From NCBI RefSeq assembly GCF_964026685.1, contig NZ_OZ034688.1:372001-436000 (forward strand): a stretch of 64,000 nt of DNA. Direction: 5' to 3'. Position numbers and translations under genes: made by a program. Below, in pieces: positions 11,339 through 23,060 of the stretch. Position 1 is the stretch's first letter; each line of letters starts with the position of its first letter. The notes beneath the pieces are model-generated. The model made no database searches. It was not told where the DNA came from and saw only the letters and a list, made by a program, of their open reading frames with translations. The DNA is from Candidatus Providencia siddallii (lineage in GTDB: Bacteria; Pseudomonadota; Gammaproteobacteria; Enterobacterales; Enterobacteriaceae).

Positions 11339-12145
11339 ATGAAAAAATCAATTATACGTATTGTAATTACTGGAGCTGCTGGACGAATGGGTCGTCAATT
11401 AATTAAACTTTTAAAAAATGAAAACAATATGATACTTATAGCAGCTATTGCACGAAAAGATTCTGAATATATTAAAGTTGATGTAGGAAATTTTATTAAA
11501 ACAAAAAAACTTGGAGTAATTATTACCGATTCATTAAATGAAATTATTGATGATTTTGATGTTCTTATAGATTTTAGTATTCCAAAATTTACTTTAGAAT
11601 GCTTGTCTTTTTGCATAAAAAAATTAAAACCAATGATTATTGGAACAACTGGTTTTAATGATCAAGAAAAACAAATAATTATTAATGCTAGTAAAATTAT
11701 ACCAATTGTATATTCTTCAAATTTTAGTATTGGAGCTAATTTATTATTAAAATTAGCAGAAAAAACTACCAAAATAATTGGAATTAATAGTGATATAGAA
11801 ATTATAGATCTACACCATCGCAATAAAATTGATTCACCTTCAGGAACAGCATTAACTATTGGAGAATCAATAGCTAATGCATTAGGAAAAAACTTAAAAA
11901 ATTGTATTTCTGATATAAAAAATCGAAAAAAAGGTACAATTAATTTTACAACGATTAGAGCTGGAGATATTGTTGGTGAACATACTGTAATATTTGCGAA
12001 TATTGGTGAACAAATCGAAATAATACATAAAGTATCAAATAGAGCAACATTTGCTAAAGGTGCAATAAAAGCTTCTAATTGGATAATAGATAAAAAAATA
12101 GGTTTATATAACATGAAAGATGTATTAAATATAAATGATTTATAA
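11339..12145 (+). CDS. dapB: 4-hydroxy-tetrahydrodipicolinate reductase
   Basis: NAD(P)H-dependent step of diaminopimelate and lysine synthesis, needed for peptidoglycan. The Rossmann motif G-A-A-G-R-M-G-R is at about residues 12-19. The catalytic stretch H-H-R-N-K-I-D-S-P-S-G-T-A is near residue 160. The length of 268 compares with 273 in E. coli. The gene lies between ispH and carA as in E. coli, where only genes of unknown or dispensable function have been lost. A likely terminator follows at 12159-12187. Confidence 0.96.
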   Translation: MKKSIIRIVITGAAGRMGRQLIKLLKNENNMILIAAIARKDSEYIKVDVGNFIKTKKLGVIITDSLNEIIDDFDVLIDFSIPKFTLECLSFCIKKLKPMIIGTTGFNDQEKQIIINASKIIPIVYSSNFSIGANLLLKLAEKTTKIIGINSDIEIIDLHHRNKIDSPSGTALTIGESIANALGKNLKNCISDIKNRKKGTINFTTIRAGDIVGEHTVIFANIGEQIEIIHKVSNRATFAKGAIKASNWIIDKKIGLYNMKDVLNINDL

Positions 12146-12158
12146 TTATCTTTCGTAT

Positions 12159-12187
12159 AAAAATTATTATATTTTTATAATTTTTTT
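12159..12187 (+). terminator. probable intrinsic terminator after dapB
   Basis: The 9-bp inverted repeat AAAAATTAT (12159-12167) and ATAATTTTT (12177-12185) has a 9-base loop and runs into a T tract ending at 12187. The stem is pure A/T and therefore weak. Its place 14 bases after the dapB stop supports a terminator role. Confidence 0.45.
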
Positions 12188-12317
12188 GTAAAAACTTTAT
12201 CAATTTATATTTTTATTTTATTTTCACTTACTTATTCAATTTAAATAAAATTAATATTGCTTTTATAAAGAATAAAATTAAAAATCTAAAGTATAATCAT
12301 TATTTTGGAGGACCATT

Positions 12318-13475
12318 TTGAATAAGTTAGCTACATTAATTTTAGAAGATGGTACAGAATTTCACGGTTACAGTATAGGTATTGAAGGAATCACAATTGG
12401 AGAAATAGTTTTTAATACATCAATGACTGGATATCAAGAAATAATTACAGATCCTTCTTATTCTAATCAAATTATTACTTTTACATATCCACATATTGGT
12501 AACGTTGGTGTTAATAATAATGATGAAGAATCACAAAAAATACATATAAAAGGTTTAATAATTCGTGATTTATCAATAACATATAACAAACTTAGAGGAA
12601 AAGAAAGTCTTAACAAATATCTCAAACGGCACAAAATTATTGCAATTTCAGATATAGACACTAGAAAATTAACTCGTTTATTAAGAAATAAAGGAACACA
12701 AAATGGATGTATTTTTACTGGTAAAAAACAAAAAAAAAAAATAATTTTAGAAAAAATAAATTTTTTTTCAAAATCAAAAAATGTAAATTTATCACAAAAT
12801 ATTGGTACAAATAAAATTTATAATTATAAAAAATGTTTTTTGCCATTAAAAAATAATAAATTAAGCACAAATAAAAAAAAATTATTACATGTTGTTACCT
12901 ATGATTTTGGTGTTAAAAAAAATATTTTACATATGTTAATTAATCGTGGTTGCAATATAACACTTGTCCCATCTATAACATCAACAGAAAAAGTATTATC
13001 AATGAATCCAGATGGTATTTTTTTATCTAATGGCCCTGGTGATCCATCTTTATGTATTAATGTAATTAAAGAAATAAAAAAATTTTTAAAAAAAAATATA
13101 CCTATATTTGGTATATGTTTAGGTCATCAATTATTAGCATTAGCTAATGGAGCTAATACTGTAAAAATGAAATTTGGTCATCATGGTGCAAACCATCCTG
13201 TTAAAGATTTAGATAATGATACAATTATAATTACATCACAAAATCATAACTTTATAGTTGATGAGCTTACATTACCAAAAACATTACGAATAACTCATAA
13301 ATCATTATTTGATGGAACATTACAAGGTATTCATCATATAAATAAACCTTTTTTTAGTTTTCAAGGACATCCTGAAGCAAGTCCTGGACCACATGATGCT
13401 AATAAATTATTTGATCACTTTATTAATTTAATTAATAATTATAAACAAAAACATATCATATCAAAATGCAAATAA
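12318..13475 (+). CDS. carA: carbamoyl-phosphate synthase small subunit
   Basis: Glutaminase subunit that supplies ammonia to CarB for carbamoyl phosphate, the precursor of pyrimidines and arginine. The 385 residues match E. coli CarA. The N-terminal CarA domain is followed by the class I amidotransferase domain with nucleophile Cys in F-G-I-C-L-G-H-Q and His/Glu in G-H-P-E-A-S-P-G. The TTG start at 12318 follows GGAGG and matches E. coli carA, which also starts with UUG. carB follows after 13 bases. No arginine or pyrimidine operator is recognisable upstream, so the classical dual regulation may be lost. Confidence 0.96.
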   Translation: MNKLATLILEDGTEFHGYSIGIEGITIGEIVFNTSMTGYQEIITDPSYSNQIITFTYPHIGNVGVNNNDEESQKIHIKGLIIRDLSITYNKLRGKESLNKYLKRHKIIAISDIDTRKLTRLLRNKGTQNGCIFTGKKQKKKIILEKINFFSKSKNVNLSQNIGTNKIYNYKKCFLPLKNNKLSTNKKKLLHVVTYDFGVKKNILHMLINRGCNITLVPSITSTEKVLSMNPDGIFLSNGPGDPSLCINVIKEIKKFLKKNIPIFGICLGHQLLALANGANTVKMKFGHHGANHPVKDLDNDTIIITSQNHNFIVDELTLPKTLRITHKSLFDGTLQGIHHINKPFFSFQGHPEASPGPHDANKLFDHFINLINNYKQKHIISKCK

Positions 13476-13488
13476 TACAGGAGTAAAA

Positions 13489-16400
13489 ATGACAAAACGT
13501 ATAGATATAAAAAGCATTTTGATTTTAGGAGCTGGGCCAATCACAATTGGTCAGGCATGTGAATTTGATTATTCCGGGGTACAAGCATGTAATGCAATAA
13601 AAGAAGAAGGATATCGAGTTATTTTAGTTAACTCAAATCTAGCAACCATTATGACTGATCCGGATATTGCAGATGTAACTTATATTCAACCAATTAATTG
13701 GGAAATTGTTAGTAAAATTATCGAAAAAGAATTACCAGATGCTATTTTGCCTACTATGGGTGGGCAAACAGCACTTAACTGCGTTATTGATCTTGAACGC
13801 AATGGTATTTTAAAAAAATTTAATATTAAAATGATTGGGGCAACTGTGGATGCTATTGATAAAGCAGAGAATCGATATCGTTTTAATAACGCTGTAAAAA
13901 AAATTGGATTAAATACTACTCGTTCAGGTATAGCACATAATATACATGAAGCATATTATATAGTAAAAAAAATTGGATTTCCATGTATTATTCGTCCATC
14001 GTTTACAATGGGTGGGGCTGGTAGTGGAATTGCTTATAATAATAACGATTTTAAAGAAATTTGTTTTTCTGGATTTAATTTATCGCCAAATAATGAATTA
14101 TTAATTGATGAATCATTAATTGGTTGGAAAGAATATGAAATGGAAGTGGTACGTGATAAAAAAGACAATTGTATTATTGTTTGCTCTATAGAAAATTTTG
14201 ATCCAATGGGCATACATACTGGAGATTCTATAACAGTTGCTCCAGCTCAAACTTTAACTGATAAAGATTATCAAATAATGAGAAATGCTTCTATTTCTGT
14301 ATTGCGAGAAATTGGTATAGAAACTGGTGGGGCTAATGTTCAATTTGCACTTAATCCAAAAGATGGTAGATTAGTTATTATAGAAATGAATCCACGTGTT
14401 TCACGATCATCTGCATTAGCATCAAAAGCCACAGGTTTTCCTATAGCAAAAATATCAGCAAAATTAGCTATAGGATATACACTTGACGAATTAACAAACA
14501 GCATTACCGGTAATAAAACACCTGCATCTTTTGAACCATCCATAGATTATGTTGTAACAAAAATTCCACGTTTTAATTTTGAAAAATTTTTTGGTACAAA
14601 TGATAGATTGACCACTCAAATGAAATCTATTGGTGAAGTAATGGGAATTGGACGCACATTTCAAGAATCAATACAAAAAGCATTATGTGGATTAGAGGTT
14701 GGTGCTGCCGGTTTTGATTCTAAAATTTTAAAAAATGACAAAAATACGTTAAAACATATTATTTACGAATTAAAAAATCCTGGCGCAGAACGCATTTGGT
14801 ATATTGCAGATGCTTTTCGTATAGGTTTATCAATTAATTTTATTTTTAATTTAACAAATATTGATTGTTGGTTTTTATCTCAAATAAAAGAATTAATAAA
14901 ATTAGAGCAATTAATAGCAAAAAAATCTATTAATAAAATAACAAAAAAATTTTTACGAATATTAAAACGTAAAGGCTTTTCTGATGCACGATTAGCTTAC
15001 TTAATTAGAACGGATGAAAAAACAATACGTAAATTACGTCAAAATTATAATCTATATCCAGTTTATAAACGTGTTGATACTTGTGCTGCAGAATTTATAA
15101 CACATACAGCTTATATGTATTCTACTTATGAAGATGAATGTGAATGTAATCCTAATAATAAAAAACCAAAAATCATAATATTAGGTTCTGGACCAAATCG
15201 CATTGGTCAAGGTATAGAATTTGATTATTGTTGTGTGCATGCTTCTATTGCTTTAAGAGAAGATGGTTACGAAATAATTATGATTAATTGTAATCCAGAA
15301 ACTGTTTCAACAGATTATGATATATCAGATCGTCTATATTTTGAACCAATTACTCTTGAAAGTATAGTAGAAATTGTTCGTATCGAAAAACCTAAAGGAG
15401 TAATAGTACAATATGGTGGGCAAACCCCATTAAAGTTATCAAAATCATTAGAAGAAGCTGGCGTTCCAATCATAGGAACTAGTTCTGATTCAATAGATAG
15501 AGCAGAAAATAGAAAACGTTTTCAACAAGTAATTAATCATTTACATTTAAAACAACCAAAAAATATAACAGTAACAAACGTAAAAGAAGCAATTGATAAA
15601 TCATATAATATTGGATATCCATTAGTAGTTAGACCATCTTATGTATTAGGTGGAAAGGCTATGGAAATTATATATAACGAAAAAGATTTACGTAATTATT
15701 TTAAAAATATATTTAATATTTCTAGTAATGAACCAGTTTTATTAGATCGTTTTTTAGAAAATGCGATAGAAGTTGATGTAGATATTGTTTGTGATAAAAA
15801 AACAGTGTTAATCGGTGGAATTATGGAACATGTTGAACAAGCAGGGGTTCATTCAGGCGATTCTGCATGTTCATTACCAGCTTATACTTTAAGTAATGAA
15901 ATACAAAATTTAATACGTAAACAAGTACATAATCTTGCTGTTGAATTAGGTATTTGTGGACTTATGAATGTACAATTTGCAATAAAAAATAATGAAATTT
16001 ATATTATAGAAGTAAACCCACGTGCTTCAAGAACTATACCTTTTGTGTCAAAAGCAACAGGTGTTTCTTTAGCTAAAGTTGCAGCGCGTATTATGGTTGG
16101 TAAAACATTAAAACAATTGAATATTACAAAAGAAATCATACCGCCATATTTTTCTATAAAAAAAGCAGTATTACCGTTTAATAAATTTCAAGGTATAGAT
16201 CCAATTCTTGGTCCTGAAATGAGATCAACAGGAGAAGTTATGGGTGTTGGTAATACCTTTGCAGAAGCTTTTTCTAAAGCAATGTTAAGTAGTAATTCTA
16301 TTATAAAAAAACCTGGACGTGTATTATTATCTGTTCGTGATGAAGATAAAACACGTGTTATCAATTTAGCTATTGAATTATTAAATCAAGGTTTTAAATT

Positions 16401-16710
16401 AGATGCAACTAAAGGTACGTCATTAGCTTTAAAAAAAGCAGGAATTTTTTCAAGATTGGTAAATAAAGTAAATGAAGGCAATCCACATATTCAAGATATG
16501 ATTCAAAATGGTGAATATAATTATATTGTTAATACAACTTCTGATAAACAAGCAATTAAAGATTCAAAATTAATACGTTATAATGCATTAAAATATAACG
16601 TTTATTATGATACTACTTTAAATGGTAGTTTTGCTACAATAATATCATTAAATATAAACCCAATTAAAAATATAATTTCATTACAAGAAATGCATGCATT
16701 GATTAGATAA
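13489..16710 (+). CDS. carB: carbamoyl-phosphate synthase large subunit
   Basis: ATP-grasp enzyme that makes carbamoyl phosphate from bicarbonate, ammonia and two ATP. The 1073 residues equal the E. coli length. Two homologous ATP-grasp halves are visible. Each has a glycine-rich start ([11 protein letters not shown] near residue 12; [11 protein letters not shown] near 563) and an E-x-N-P-R metal site ([18 protein letters not shown]). A C-terminal allosteric methylglyoxal-like domain begins at about residue 935. The binding site AGGAG precedes the ATG. It forms an operon with carA. Confidence 0.97.
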   Translation: MTKRIDIKSILILGAGPITIGQACEFDYSGVQACNAIKEEGYRVILVNSNLATIMTDPDIADVTYIQPINWEIVSKIIEKELPDAILPTMGGQTALNCVIDLERNGILKKFNIKMIGATVDAIDKAENRYRFNNAVKKIGLNTTRSGIAHNIHEAYYIVKKIGFPCIIRPSFTMGGAGSGIAYNNNDFKEICFSGFNLSPNNELLIDESLIGWKEYEMEVVRDKKDNCIIVCSIENFDPMGIHTGDSITVAPAQTLTDKDYQIMRNASISVLREIGIETGGANVQFALNPKDGRLVIIEMNPRVSRSSALASKATGFPIAKISAKLAIGYTLDELTNSITGNKTPASFEPSIDYVVTKIPRFNFEKFFGTNDRLTTQMKSIGEVMGIGRTFQESIQKALCGLEVGAAGFDSKILKNDKNTLKHIIYELKNPGAERIWYIADAFRIGLSINFIFNLTNIDCWFLSQIKELIKLEQLIAKKSINKITKKFLRILKRKGFSDARLAYLIRTDEKTIRKLRQNYNLYPVYKRVDTCAAEFITHTAYMYSTYEDECECNPNNKKPKIIILGSGPNRIGQGIEFDYCCVHASIALREDGYEIIMINCNPETVSTDYDISDRLYFEPITLESIVEIVRIEKPKGVIVQYGGQTPLKLSKSLEEAGVPIIGTSSDSIDRAENRKRFQQVINHLHLKQPKNITVTNVKEAIDKSYNIGYPLVVRPSYVLGGKAMEIIYNEKDLRNYFKNIFNISSNEPVLLDRFLENAIEVDVDIVCDKKTVLIGGIMEHVEQAGVHSGDSACSLPAYTLSNEIQNLIRKQVHNLAVELGICGLMNVQFAIKNNEIYIIEVNPRASRTIPFVSKATGVSLAKVAARIMVGKTLKQLNITKEIIPPYFSIKKAVLPFNKFQGIDPILGPEMRSTGEVMGVGNTFAEAFSKAMLSSNSIIKKPGRVLLSVRDEDKTRVINLAIELLNQGFKLDATKGTSLALKKAGIFSRLVNKVNEGNPHIQDMIQNGEYNYIVNTTSDKQAIKDSKLIRYNALKYNVYYDTTLNGSFATIISLNINPIKNIISLQEMHALIR

Positions 16711-16816
16711 TATACTACAAAATATTAATATTTATATTTTATATAAAAATTACGCATATTTTATATAAAAAATTTTAATTAAGTTAAAAAATAATTTAAA
16801 AAATATTTTATTTATA

Positions 16817-16844
16817 CTTGAAATATTAAAATAAATTCTTATAT
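16817..16844 (+). promoter_or_regulatory. possible sigma-32-like promoter of ibpA
   Basis: CTTGAAA at 16817-16823 is a perfect -35 match to the heat-shock consensus. Twelve bases later TTCTTATAT is only a loose match to the -10 element and lacks the run of C. It lies about 55 bases upstream of a small heat-shock gene. It is the weakest of the three heat-shock sites in the window. Confidence 0.4.
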
Positions 16845-16899
16845 ATATTATATATAATAAAATGATATATTATATAATAAATAAAATCGAGAGGTATTT

Positions 16900-17352
16900 A
16901 TGGATAAAATTAAACCTTTTTCTTTTTTTCCTTTAATTTCTGATAATGTTTTATCAAATAGATTTGATCAAATAGATCGTTTGTTTAGTCAATTAACAGG
17001 AACAAAACCAATTTCAAGACCATTACAAACATATAATCTTAAACAAATTAATGAAAGTCATTATGAATTAACAGTTAGTGTACCAGGATATAAAGAAAAT
17101 GAATTAGATATTTCATTAAAAAGTGGACTTTTATCAATAAAAGGTGAAAAAAAAGAAAAAAAACAAGATAATGAAAAATGGATACATCGTGAAATATTAC
17201 AAGGACAATTTTCATTAAAATTTGATTTAGGAAAAAACGTAAAAATAGAAAAAGCTAATTTATCAAACGGGCTTTTAACAATTACTATAGAATATGAATT
17301 ACCAGAAGAGGAAAAAATACAAATAATATCTATAGAAGAAAAAGATAAATAA
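16900..17352 (+). CDS. ibpA: small heat-shock protein, IbpA type
   Basis: ATP-independent holdase that keeps unfolding proteins in a refoldable state for DnaK and ClpB. The 150 residues have an N-terminal hydrophobic part. An alpha-crystallin domain follows from about residue 45 (Y-E-L-T-V-S-V-P-G-Y) to about 130, including the conserved L-x-N-G-L-L-T-I motif. An acidic and lysine-rich tail ends the protein. A GAGAGG binding site precedes the ATG. Only one Ibp-type gene is present here, where E. coli has the ibpA-ibpB pair. The location between carB and groES is not the E. coli one. IbpA and IbpB cannot be told apart safely. Confidence 0.85.
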   Translation: MDKIKPFSFFPLISDNVLSNRFDQIDRLFSQLTGTKPISRPLQTYNLKQINESHYELTVSVPGYKENELDISLKSGLLSIKGEKKEKKQDNEKWIHREILQGQFSLKFDLGKNVKIEKANLSNGLLTITIEYELPEEEKIQIISIEEKDK

Positions 17353-17562
17353 AAAAATAAAAAATAAATAATTTATTATAATTTTTACATAAAGATAAAA
17401 ATTAAAAACATTTATTAAATATTAATATTTTAGTATAGTATTCTTATTATAATTAAATCATTTAGAATTTAAAATTAATATAATTCTTTAAAATTAAGAA
17501 TACTATTTTTTTATAAAAAATAAAAATAATTATATAAAAATAAAAAAAATAATAACACCCCA

Positions 17563-17591
17563 CTTGAAAACTGTTTGTATAACCCCCAAAT
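17563..17591 (+). promoter_or_regulatory. sigma-32 (heat-shock) promoter of groES-groEL
   Basis: CTTGAAAA at 17563-17570, a 12-base spacer, and CCCCCAAAT at 17583-17591 give a near-consensus heat-shock promoter. The run of C in the -10 box is one of the few C-rich spots in the intergenic DNA of this window. The start codon of groES is about 80 bases downstream. Confidence 0.85.
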
Positions 17592-17602
17592 GTTATCAAA
17601 CA

Positions 17603-17628
17603 TGATACTAATTTTTCTTATAGTATCA
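17603..17628 (+). promoter_or_regulatory. perfect hairpin at the 5' end of the groESL message
   Basis: TGATACTA (17603-17610) and TAGTATCA (17621-17628) form a perfect 8-bp stem with a 10-base loop. It begins about a dozen bases after the -10 element, so it would lie at or near the very 5' end of the transcript, well before the binding site AGAGG. A 5'-terminal stem-loop commonly protects an mRNA from decay. No T tract follows, so it does not look like a terminator. Confidence 0.55.
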
Positions 17629-17671
17629 GTTCTTTTTAAGTAAAAACTTTGTTTATTTAGAGGAATTGTTA

Positions 17672-17965
17672 ATGAAAATTCGCCCATTGTATGATCGTGT
17701 TATTGTAAAACGTAAAGAAGTTGAATCTAAATCAGCTGGTGGAATTGTATTAACTGGAACAGCAGCAGGGAAATCAAATCATGGCGAAGTACTTGCTGTA
17801 GGTAATGGACGTGTTCTCGAAAATGGTGAGATTAAAATACCAGATGTAAAAGTTGGCGATATCGTAATTTTTAACGATGGTTATGGTGTAAAAGTCGAAA
17901 AAATTAATAACGAAGAAGTATTAATAATGTCAGAAAGTGAAATTTTAGCGATTGTTGAAGCATAA
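17672..17965 (+). CDS. groES: co-chaperonin GroES
   Basis: Heptameric lid of the GroEL folding chamber. The 97 residues equal the E. coli length: [12 protein letters not shown] at the start, the mobile loop [10 protein letters not shown] around residue 20-30, and a final A-I-V-E-A. The ATG at 17672 follows AGAGG at good spacing; a TTG six bases upstream is unlikely. It is co-transcribed with groEL from the heat-shock promoter at 17563-17591. Confidence 0.97.
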   Translation: MKIRPLYDRVIVKRKEVESKSAGGIVLTGTAAGKSNHGEVLAVGNGRVLENGEIKIPDVKVGDIVIFNDGYGVKVEKINNEEVLIMSESEILAIVEA

Positions 17966-17997
17966 TTTCTTAATAAAATAAAAGTTAAAAGGAATAG

Positions 17998-19650
<1,653 letters not shown>

Positions 19651-19682
19651 TATATTTATATAATTAATATTTTTAAATTTTT

Positions 19683-19723
19683 AAATATCGGTATTAACAT
19701 TTTAGTTGTACCGATATTTTTTT
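19683..19723 (+). terminator. intrinsic terminator of groESL
   Basis: AAATATCGGTA (19683-19693) and TACCGATATTT (19709-19719) form an 11-bp perfect stem with a 15-base loop, followed by a run of T to 19723. The stem has an internal CGG/CCG core. It sits between convergent groEL (+) and epmB (-) and could act in both directions because A residues flank its left side. Confidence 0.85.
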
Positions 19724-19773
19724 CAAAAAATATTTTTAAAAAATCAAATATTTAAAACAAAAAAAATAATTCA

Positions 19774-20796
19774 TTAATTTAAATTAATATCTAGTAAAAT
19801 TTTACTTAATTTACCGGCTTTTTCTTTTACAAGTTTTGGTACAAGATACCCAGATAGCTTAGTTAATAATTCTCTTATTAATCTTTTTGCTTTAGCATCT
19901 GTAACTAAAAAATGATATGTTCCTTGAACTTTATCTAATACATGCAAATAATAAGGTAAAATTCCAACATCAAATAATGAATTACTTAAATTTAATAATG
20001 TATTAGTATTATCATTTATTCGTTTTAATAAAACACTTTGATTAAGTAAGATAATATTAGATTGTTTTAATTTCTTCATTGCGAAAGCGAATTCTTCATC
20101 AATTTCATTAGCATGATTAATATGAGTAACAAAAATTATTTGCAATCGTGAATTCGATAATATTTTACATAAATTATCAGTGATACGTTCCGGTATTACA
20201 ATTGGAAACCTAGTATGTATTCTAAGACGTTTTATATGTGTAATTTTTTCAATTTTTTTTATTATTCAATATATTTCGTGATCTTTCGCAATTAATGGAT
20301 CACCTCCTGATAAAATAACTTCATCTAACATAATATGTTTTTTTATATAATTTATTGCAAACAACCAATTTTTTTTATTTCCTTTGTTATTTTTATATGG
20401 AAAATTTTTACGAAAACAATAACGACAATTTAATGCACATCTTCCTTTTACTATAAGTAAAACTCTATTATAATATTTATGTAATAATCCTGGTATTTTA
20501 TTAAAATGTTCCATATTAGGATCAATTGAAAAATTAATTTTTGTTTTTAATTCGTTTTTTACAGATAAAATCTGCAATAATAATGGATCTAAAGGATCTC
20601 CTTTTTTTATTTTATTTAAAAAATGTAATGGTACGTACAAAGGAAATGTTTTATCATTATTAATGATTTTATTTAAAACTTGATTATTTTTTAAATTAAG
20701 TAATTCTAGTAATTTATTTGAATCAGTAACTACTTCAGTTAATTTTTGCATTCAATTTTCTTTATATATTTTTTTATTATTTATAATATTATTCAT
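19774..20796 (-). CDS. epmB: EpmB, EF-P-specific lysine 2,3-aminomutase, with two in-frame UGA (Trp) codons
   Basis: Radical SAM, PLP-dependent enzyme that turns lysine into (R)-beta-lysine, which EpmA attaches to EF-P. With TGA read as Trp the frame has 340 codons (E. coli 342). The TGAs lie at codon 15 (20752-20754, E-N-W-M-Q-K-L against E-D-W-L-T-Q-L in E. coli) and codon 177 (20266-20268, H-E-I-Y-W against H-E-L-D-W). The radical-SAM motif C-R-Y-C-F-R-K is near residue 120, with S-G-G-D-P-L near 164. The C-terminus keeps H-I-N-H-A-N and the Y-Y-L-H-V-L-D-K-V-Q-G segment. The ATG at 20796 is the first in frame. It is divergent from efp, with only 33 bases between the starts, as in E. coli. 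Confidence 0.94.
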
Positions 20797-20829
20797 TTTA
20801 AATTATTTTCTATAAAATCAGGAGAATCT

Positions 20830-21399
20830 ATGATCACTTATAATACTAATGAATTTTGTTCCGGACTTAAAATTATATTAGATAAAGAACCTTCTGTAAT
20901 TCTTAATGCCGAATTTGTTAAACCTGGAAAAGGTCAGGCATTTGTACGTGTACGTATTAAAAAATTAATTTCTAAAAAAATTTTAGAAAAAATATTCAAA
21001 ACAACTGATTATGTTGAATCTGCTAATATTACGGAAATAAATTTAACTTATTTATATAATGATAATGAATTATGGTATTTTATAAATAATAAAACTTTTG
21101 AACAATTATCAGCAGATAAAAAATCTGTTGGTTCTAATGCTAAATGGCTTATTCATCAAATAGATTGTTGTATAACATTATGGAATGGACATCCAATTAT
21201 AGTAACACCTCCAAATTTTATTGAATTAAAAGTTATTAGTACAAGTCCTTATATAAAAGGTAACACAGTAAATGGATCTAGTAAACAAGCAATTTTAAAT
21301 ACAGGAGCAATTGTCAAAGTTCCTTCATTTATTAAAAAAAATGAAATAATTCGTGTAGATACTCGTTCTGGAGAATATATTTCACGTATAAAATCCTAA
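20830..21399 (+). CDS. efp: elongation factor P
   Basis: Relieves ribosomes stalled at polyproline stretches. The 189 residues match E. coli EF-P (188). The modified lysine is Lys34 in P-G-K-G-Q-A-F, and the three beta-barrel domains end in V-D-T-R-S-G-E-Y-I-S-R. The ATG at 20830 is chosen because it follows AGGAG and aligns with the E. coli start; upstream in-frame codons lie in A/T repeat sequence. Genes for both modifying enzymes, epmB next door and the end of epmA at the window edge, are also present. Confidence 0.97.
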   Translation: MITYNTNEFCSGLKIILDKEPSVILNAEFVKPGKGQAFVRVRIKKLISKKILEKIFKTTDYVESANITEINLTYLYNDNELWYFINNKTFEQLSADKKSVGSNAKWLIHQIDCCITLWNGHPIIVTPPNFIELKVISTSPYIKGNTVNGSSKQAILNTGAIVKVPSFIKKNEIIRVDTRSGEYISRIKS

Positions 21400-21421
21400 A
21401 AAAATAACTATAATTATTTTT
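21400..21421 (+). terminator. possible A/T-only terminator after efp
   Basis: AAAAATAA (21400-21407) and TTATTTTT (21414-21421) form an 8-bp stem with a 6-base loop directly after the efp stop, ending in T residues. The stem is pure A/T and such repeats arise easily by chance here. Its position between convergent efp and frdD is the main support. Confidence 0.4.
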
Positions 21422-21441
21422 AATAAAAAATATTTTTTTAC

Positions 21442-21469
21442 AAAATTATAAAATTATAAAATTATAAAA
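21442..21469. repeat. short tandem repeat, period 8
   Basis: Three exact copies of AAAATTAT (21442-21465) plus a partial fourth lie in the gap between efp and frdD. It is a simple A/T microsatellite that probably arose by replication slippage. No function is suggested. Confidence 0.7.
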
Positions 21470-21520
21470 AATAAATACCAAACAACAATTAAAATTGTAT
21501 GATATTTATCAAAAATAATT

Positions 21521-21874
21521 TTATAAAATAAATAAAGAAAAAAACGCAATTACATTCACAATTATTGTTATACCATAAAATATTATTTTAGATCTAGGTA
21601 TATAAAATTTTATATCATTCAAAGTGTGATAAATGCGATGCATTCCACACCATATAGGTAAAACAATCATAAAAAAAATAAAAAAACTACCTATAATACT
21701 TTTACAAAAAATTAAATTTCTTTCATAACAAGATAATTTAGGTATCAAATCAAATGGGATTAAAAATCCTACTAAAATAATAATTATAGGACTAATAAGA
21801 GAACTCCACATTCCACCAAAACTAAATAACAACCAAAAAATAGGTTCATTAGAACGTTTATAATTTAAATTCAT
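21521..21874 (-). CDS. frdD: fumarate reductase membrane anchor FrdD
   Basis: Small inner-membrane subunit that, with FrdC, anchors the catalytic FrdAB dimer and binds menaquinone. The 117 residues have three hydrophobic segments. They match E. coli FrdD in K-R-S-N-E-P-I-F-W near the start, F-G-G-M-W-S, and I-V-L-P-I-W-C-G-M-H-R in the middle. It is the last gene of the frdABCD operon, 15 bases after frdC. Confidence 0.94.
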   Translation of the reverse strand: MNLNYKRSNEPIFWLLFSFGGMWSSLISPIIIILVGFLIPFDLIPKLSCYERNLIFCKSIIGSFFIFFMIVLPIWCGMHRIYHTLNDIKFYIPRSKIIFYGITIIVNVIAFFSLFIL

Positions 21875-21889
21875 TAAAAATCTCCAATA

Positions 21890-22285
21890 TTAAAATATAA
21901 ATGATATGATTAAAATCATACTAGTGATTAAAATCATTAATATCCAAAGAATTTTAACAATAGTTAACTCAGAAATTTTTTTATCTTTTATAACAATATT
22001 AATTGCTTTTGGAATTAAGTTAAACCACGTAATACTATGAAAAAAAGCAGCAATAATCGTAAAAATATTTATTATAATTACAATTGGGTGTTTTAAAAAA
22101 TTAATAAAATCAATCCAAAATTCATTACCATTTTTTAACATTAAAATCCCAAATAATAATAAAATACTAAACCAAACTTGAAAAATTGATGCAAATTCAC
22201 GTATAATATATCTTTTATAAAAATTATTTGTTTTCCACCAATTACTTTTTATTTTATTTATATATGGTTTACGTTTTGTTATCAT
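21890..22285 (-). CDS. frdC: fumarate reductase membrane anchor FrdC
   Basis: Second membrane anchor of fumarate reductase. The 131 residues equal the E. coli length: T-K-R-K-P-Y at the start, W-W-K, V-W-F-S-I, and a histidine in the second membrane segment (F-H-S-I-T-W-F). Three membrane segments are evident. The start overlaps the frdB stop by 17 bases, which suggests translational coupling. All six Trp codons here are TGG. Confidence 0.94.
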   Translation of the reverse strand: MITKRKPYINKIKSNWWKTNNFYKRYIIREFASIFQVWFSILLLFGILMLKNGNEFWIDFINFLKHPIVIIINIFTIIAAFFHSITWFNLIPKAINIVIKDKKISELTIVKILWILMILITSMILIISFIF

Positions 22286-23036
22286 AATTTTTATTTTCCT
22301 TATTATATGGTTTTATTATTGATATTGCAAAATCTTGAGCACTAGTTATTTTGCATTGTTGTATAGCAGAAGCTGGATCTATATTTTTAGGACATACTTC
22401 AGAACAATAACCTACAAAAGTACAATTCCACACACCATTATTATCATTTAAAATATGACTTCTTTCCTTAATACCATAATCACGATCATCTTTATTATAT
22501 CGCTCTGCTAATGTTATTGCTGCAGGACCTATAAAATTTAAATTCAAACCAAATTGAGGACATGCAGAATAACAAAGACCGCAATTAATACATCCAGAAA
22601 ATTTATGATATTTATTCATTTTAGTTGAAGTTTGAATATTTACACCATCTGATATTTTACGATTATTTCCAATGATATAAGGTTTTATCTTTTCTATATG
22701 TTTAATAAGTATTTTAATATCAACGATAAGATCTCGCTCAATTGGAAAATTAGTTAATGCTTCAACGTTTATATTATCATTATAATCACGTAAAAATGTT
22801 TTACATGCTAATTTAGGAATATTATTAACCATCACGCCGCAAGAACCACATATCGCCATACGACAAGACCAACGATAAGAAAAATCATTTGAAAAATTAT
22901 CTTTTATATAATTCAATGCATCCAATAATGATGTTTGTTCATCATAAGGAACTTTATATGTTATAAAATATGGTTTTTTATCTTTTTCAGGATTATAGCG
23001 CATAACTTTTATTTTTGAATATTTTGTATTAATCAT
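22269..23036 (-). CDS. frdB: fumarate reductase iron-sulfur subunit FrdB
   Basis: Carries electrons from quinol to the FAD of FrdA through three Fe-S clusters. The 255 residues have the N-terminal ferredoxin domain with [10 protein letters not shown] and a further Cys in L-A-C-K-T, for the [2Fe-2S] cluster. The C-terminal domain has [12 protein letters not shown] and C-S-E-V-C-P-K for the [4Fe-4S] and [3Fe-4S] clusters. It lies 24 bases downstream of frdA and overlaps frdC. Confidence 0.97.
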   Translation of the reverse strand: MINTKYSKIKVMRYNPEKDKKPYFITYKVPYDEQTSLLDALNYIKDNFSNDFSYRWSCRMAICGSCGVMVNNIPKLACKTFLRDYNDNINVEALTNFPIERDLIVDIKILIKHIEKIKPYIIGNNRKISDGVNIQTSTKMNKYHKFSGCINCGLCYSACPQFGLNLNFIGPAAITLAERYNKDDRDYGIKERSHILNDNNGVWNCTFVGYCSEVCPKNIDPASAIQQCKITSAQDFAISIIKPYNKENKNYDNKT

Positions 23037-23060
23037 TATTAACCTACTTTTATTTTTTTA

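Noticed and set aside
20240-20270. Apparent frameshift in epmB at an A8 tract after the TGA at 20266
   Set aside because: A careful recount showed that the downstream part (K-I-T-H-I-K-R-L-R) is in the same frame as the upstream part. The gene is intact once TGA is read as Trp.
21442-21469. CRISPR-like repeat array
   Set aside because: It is an 8-base A/T tandem repeat without spacers, and no cas genes are in the window.
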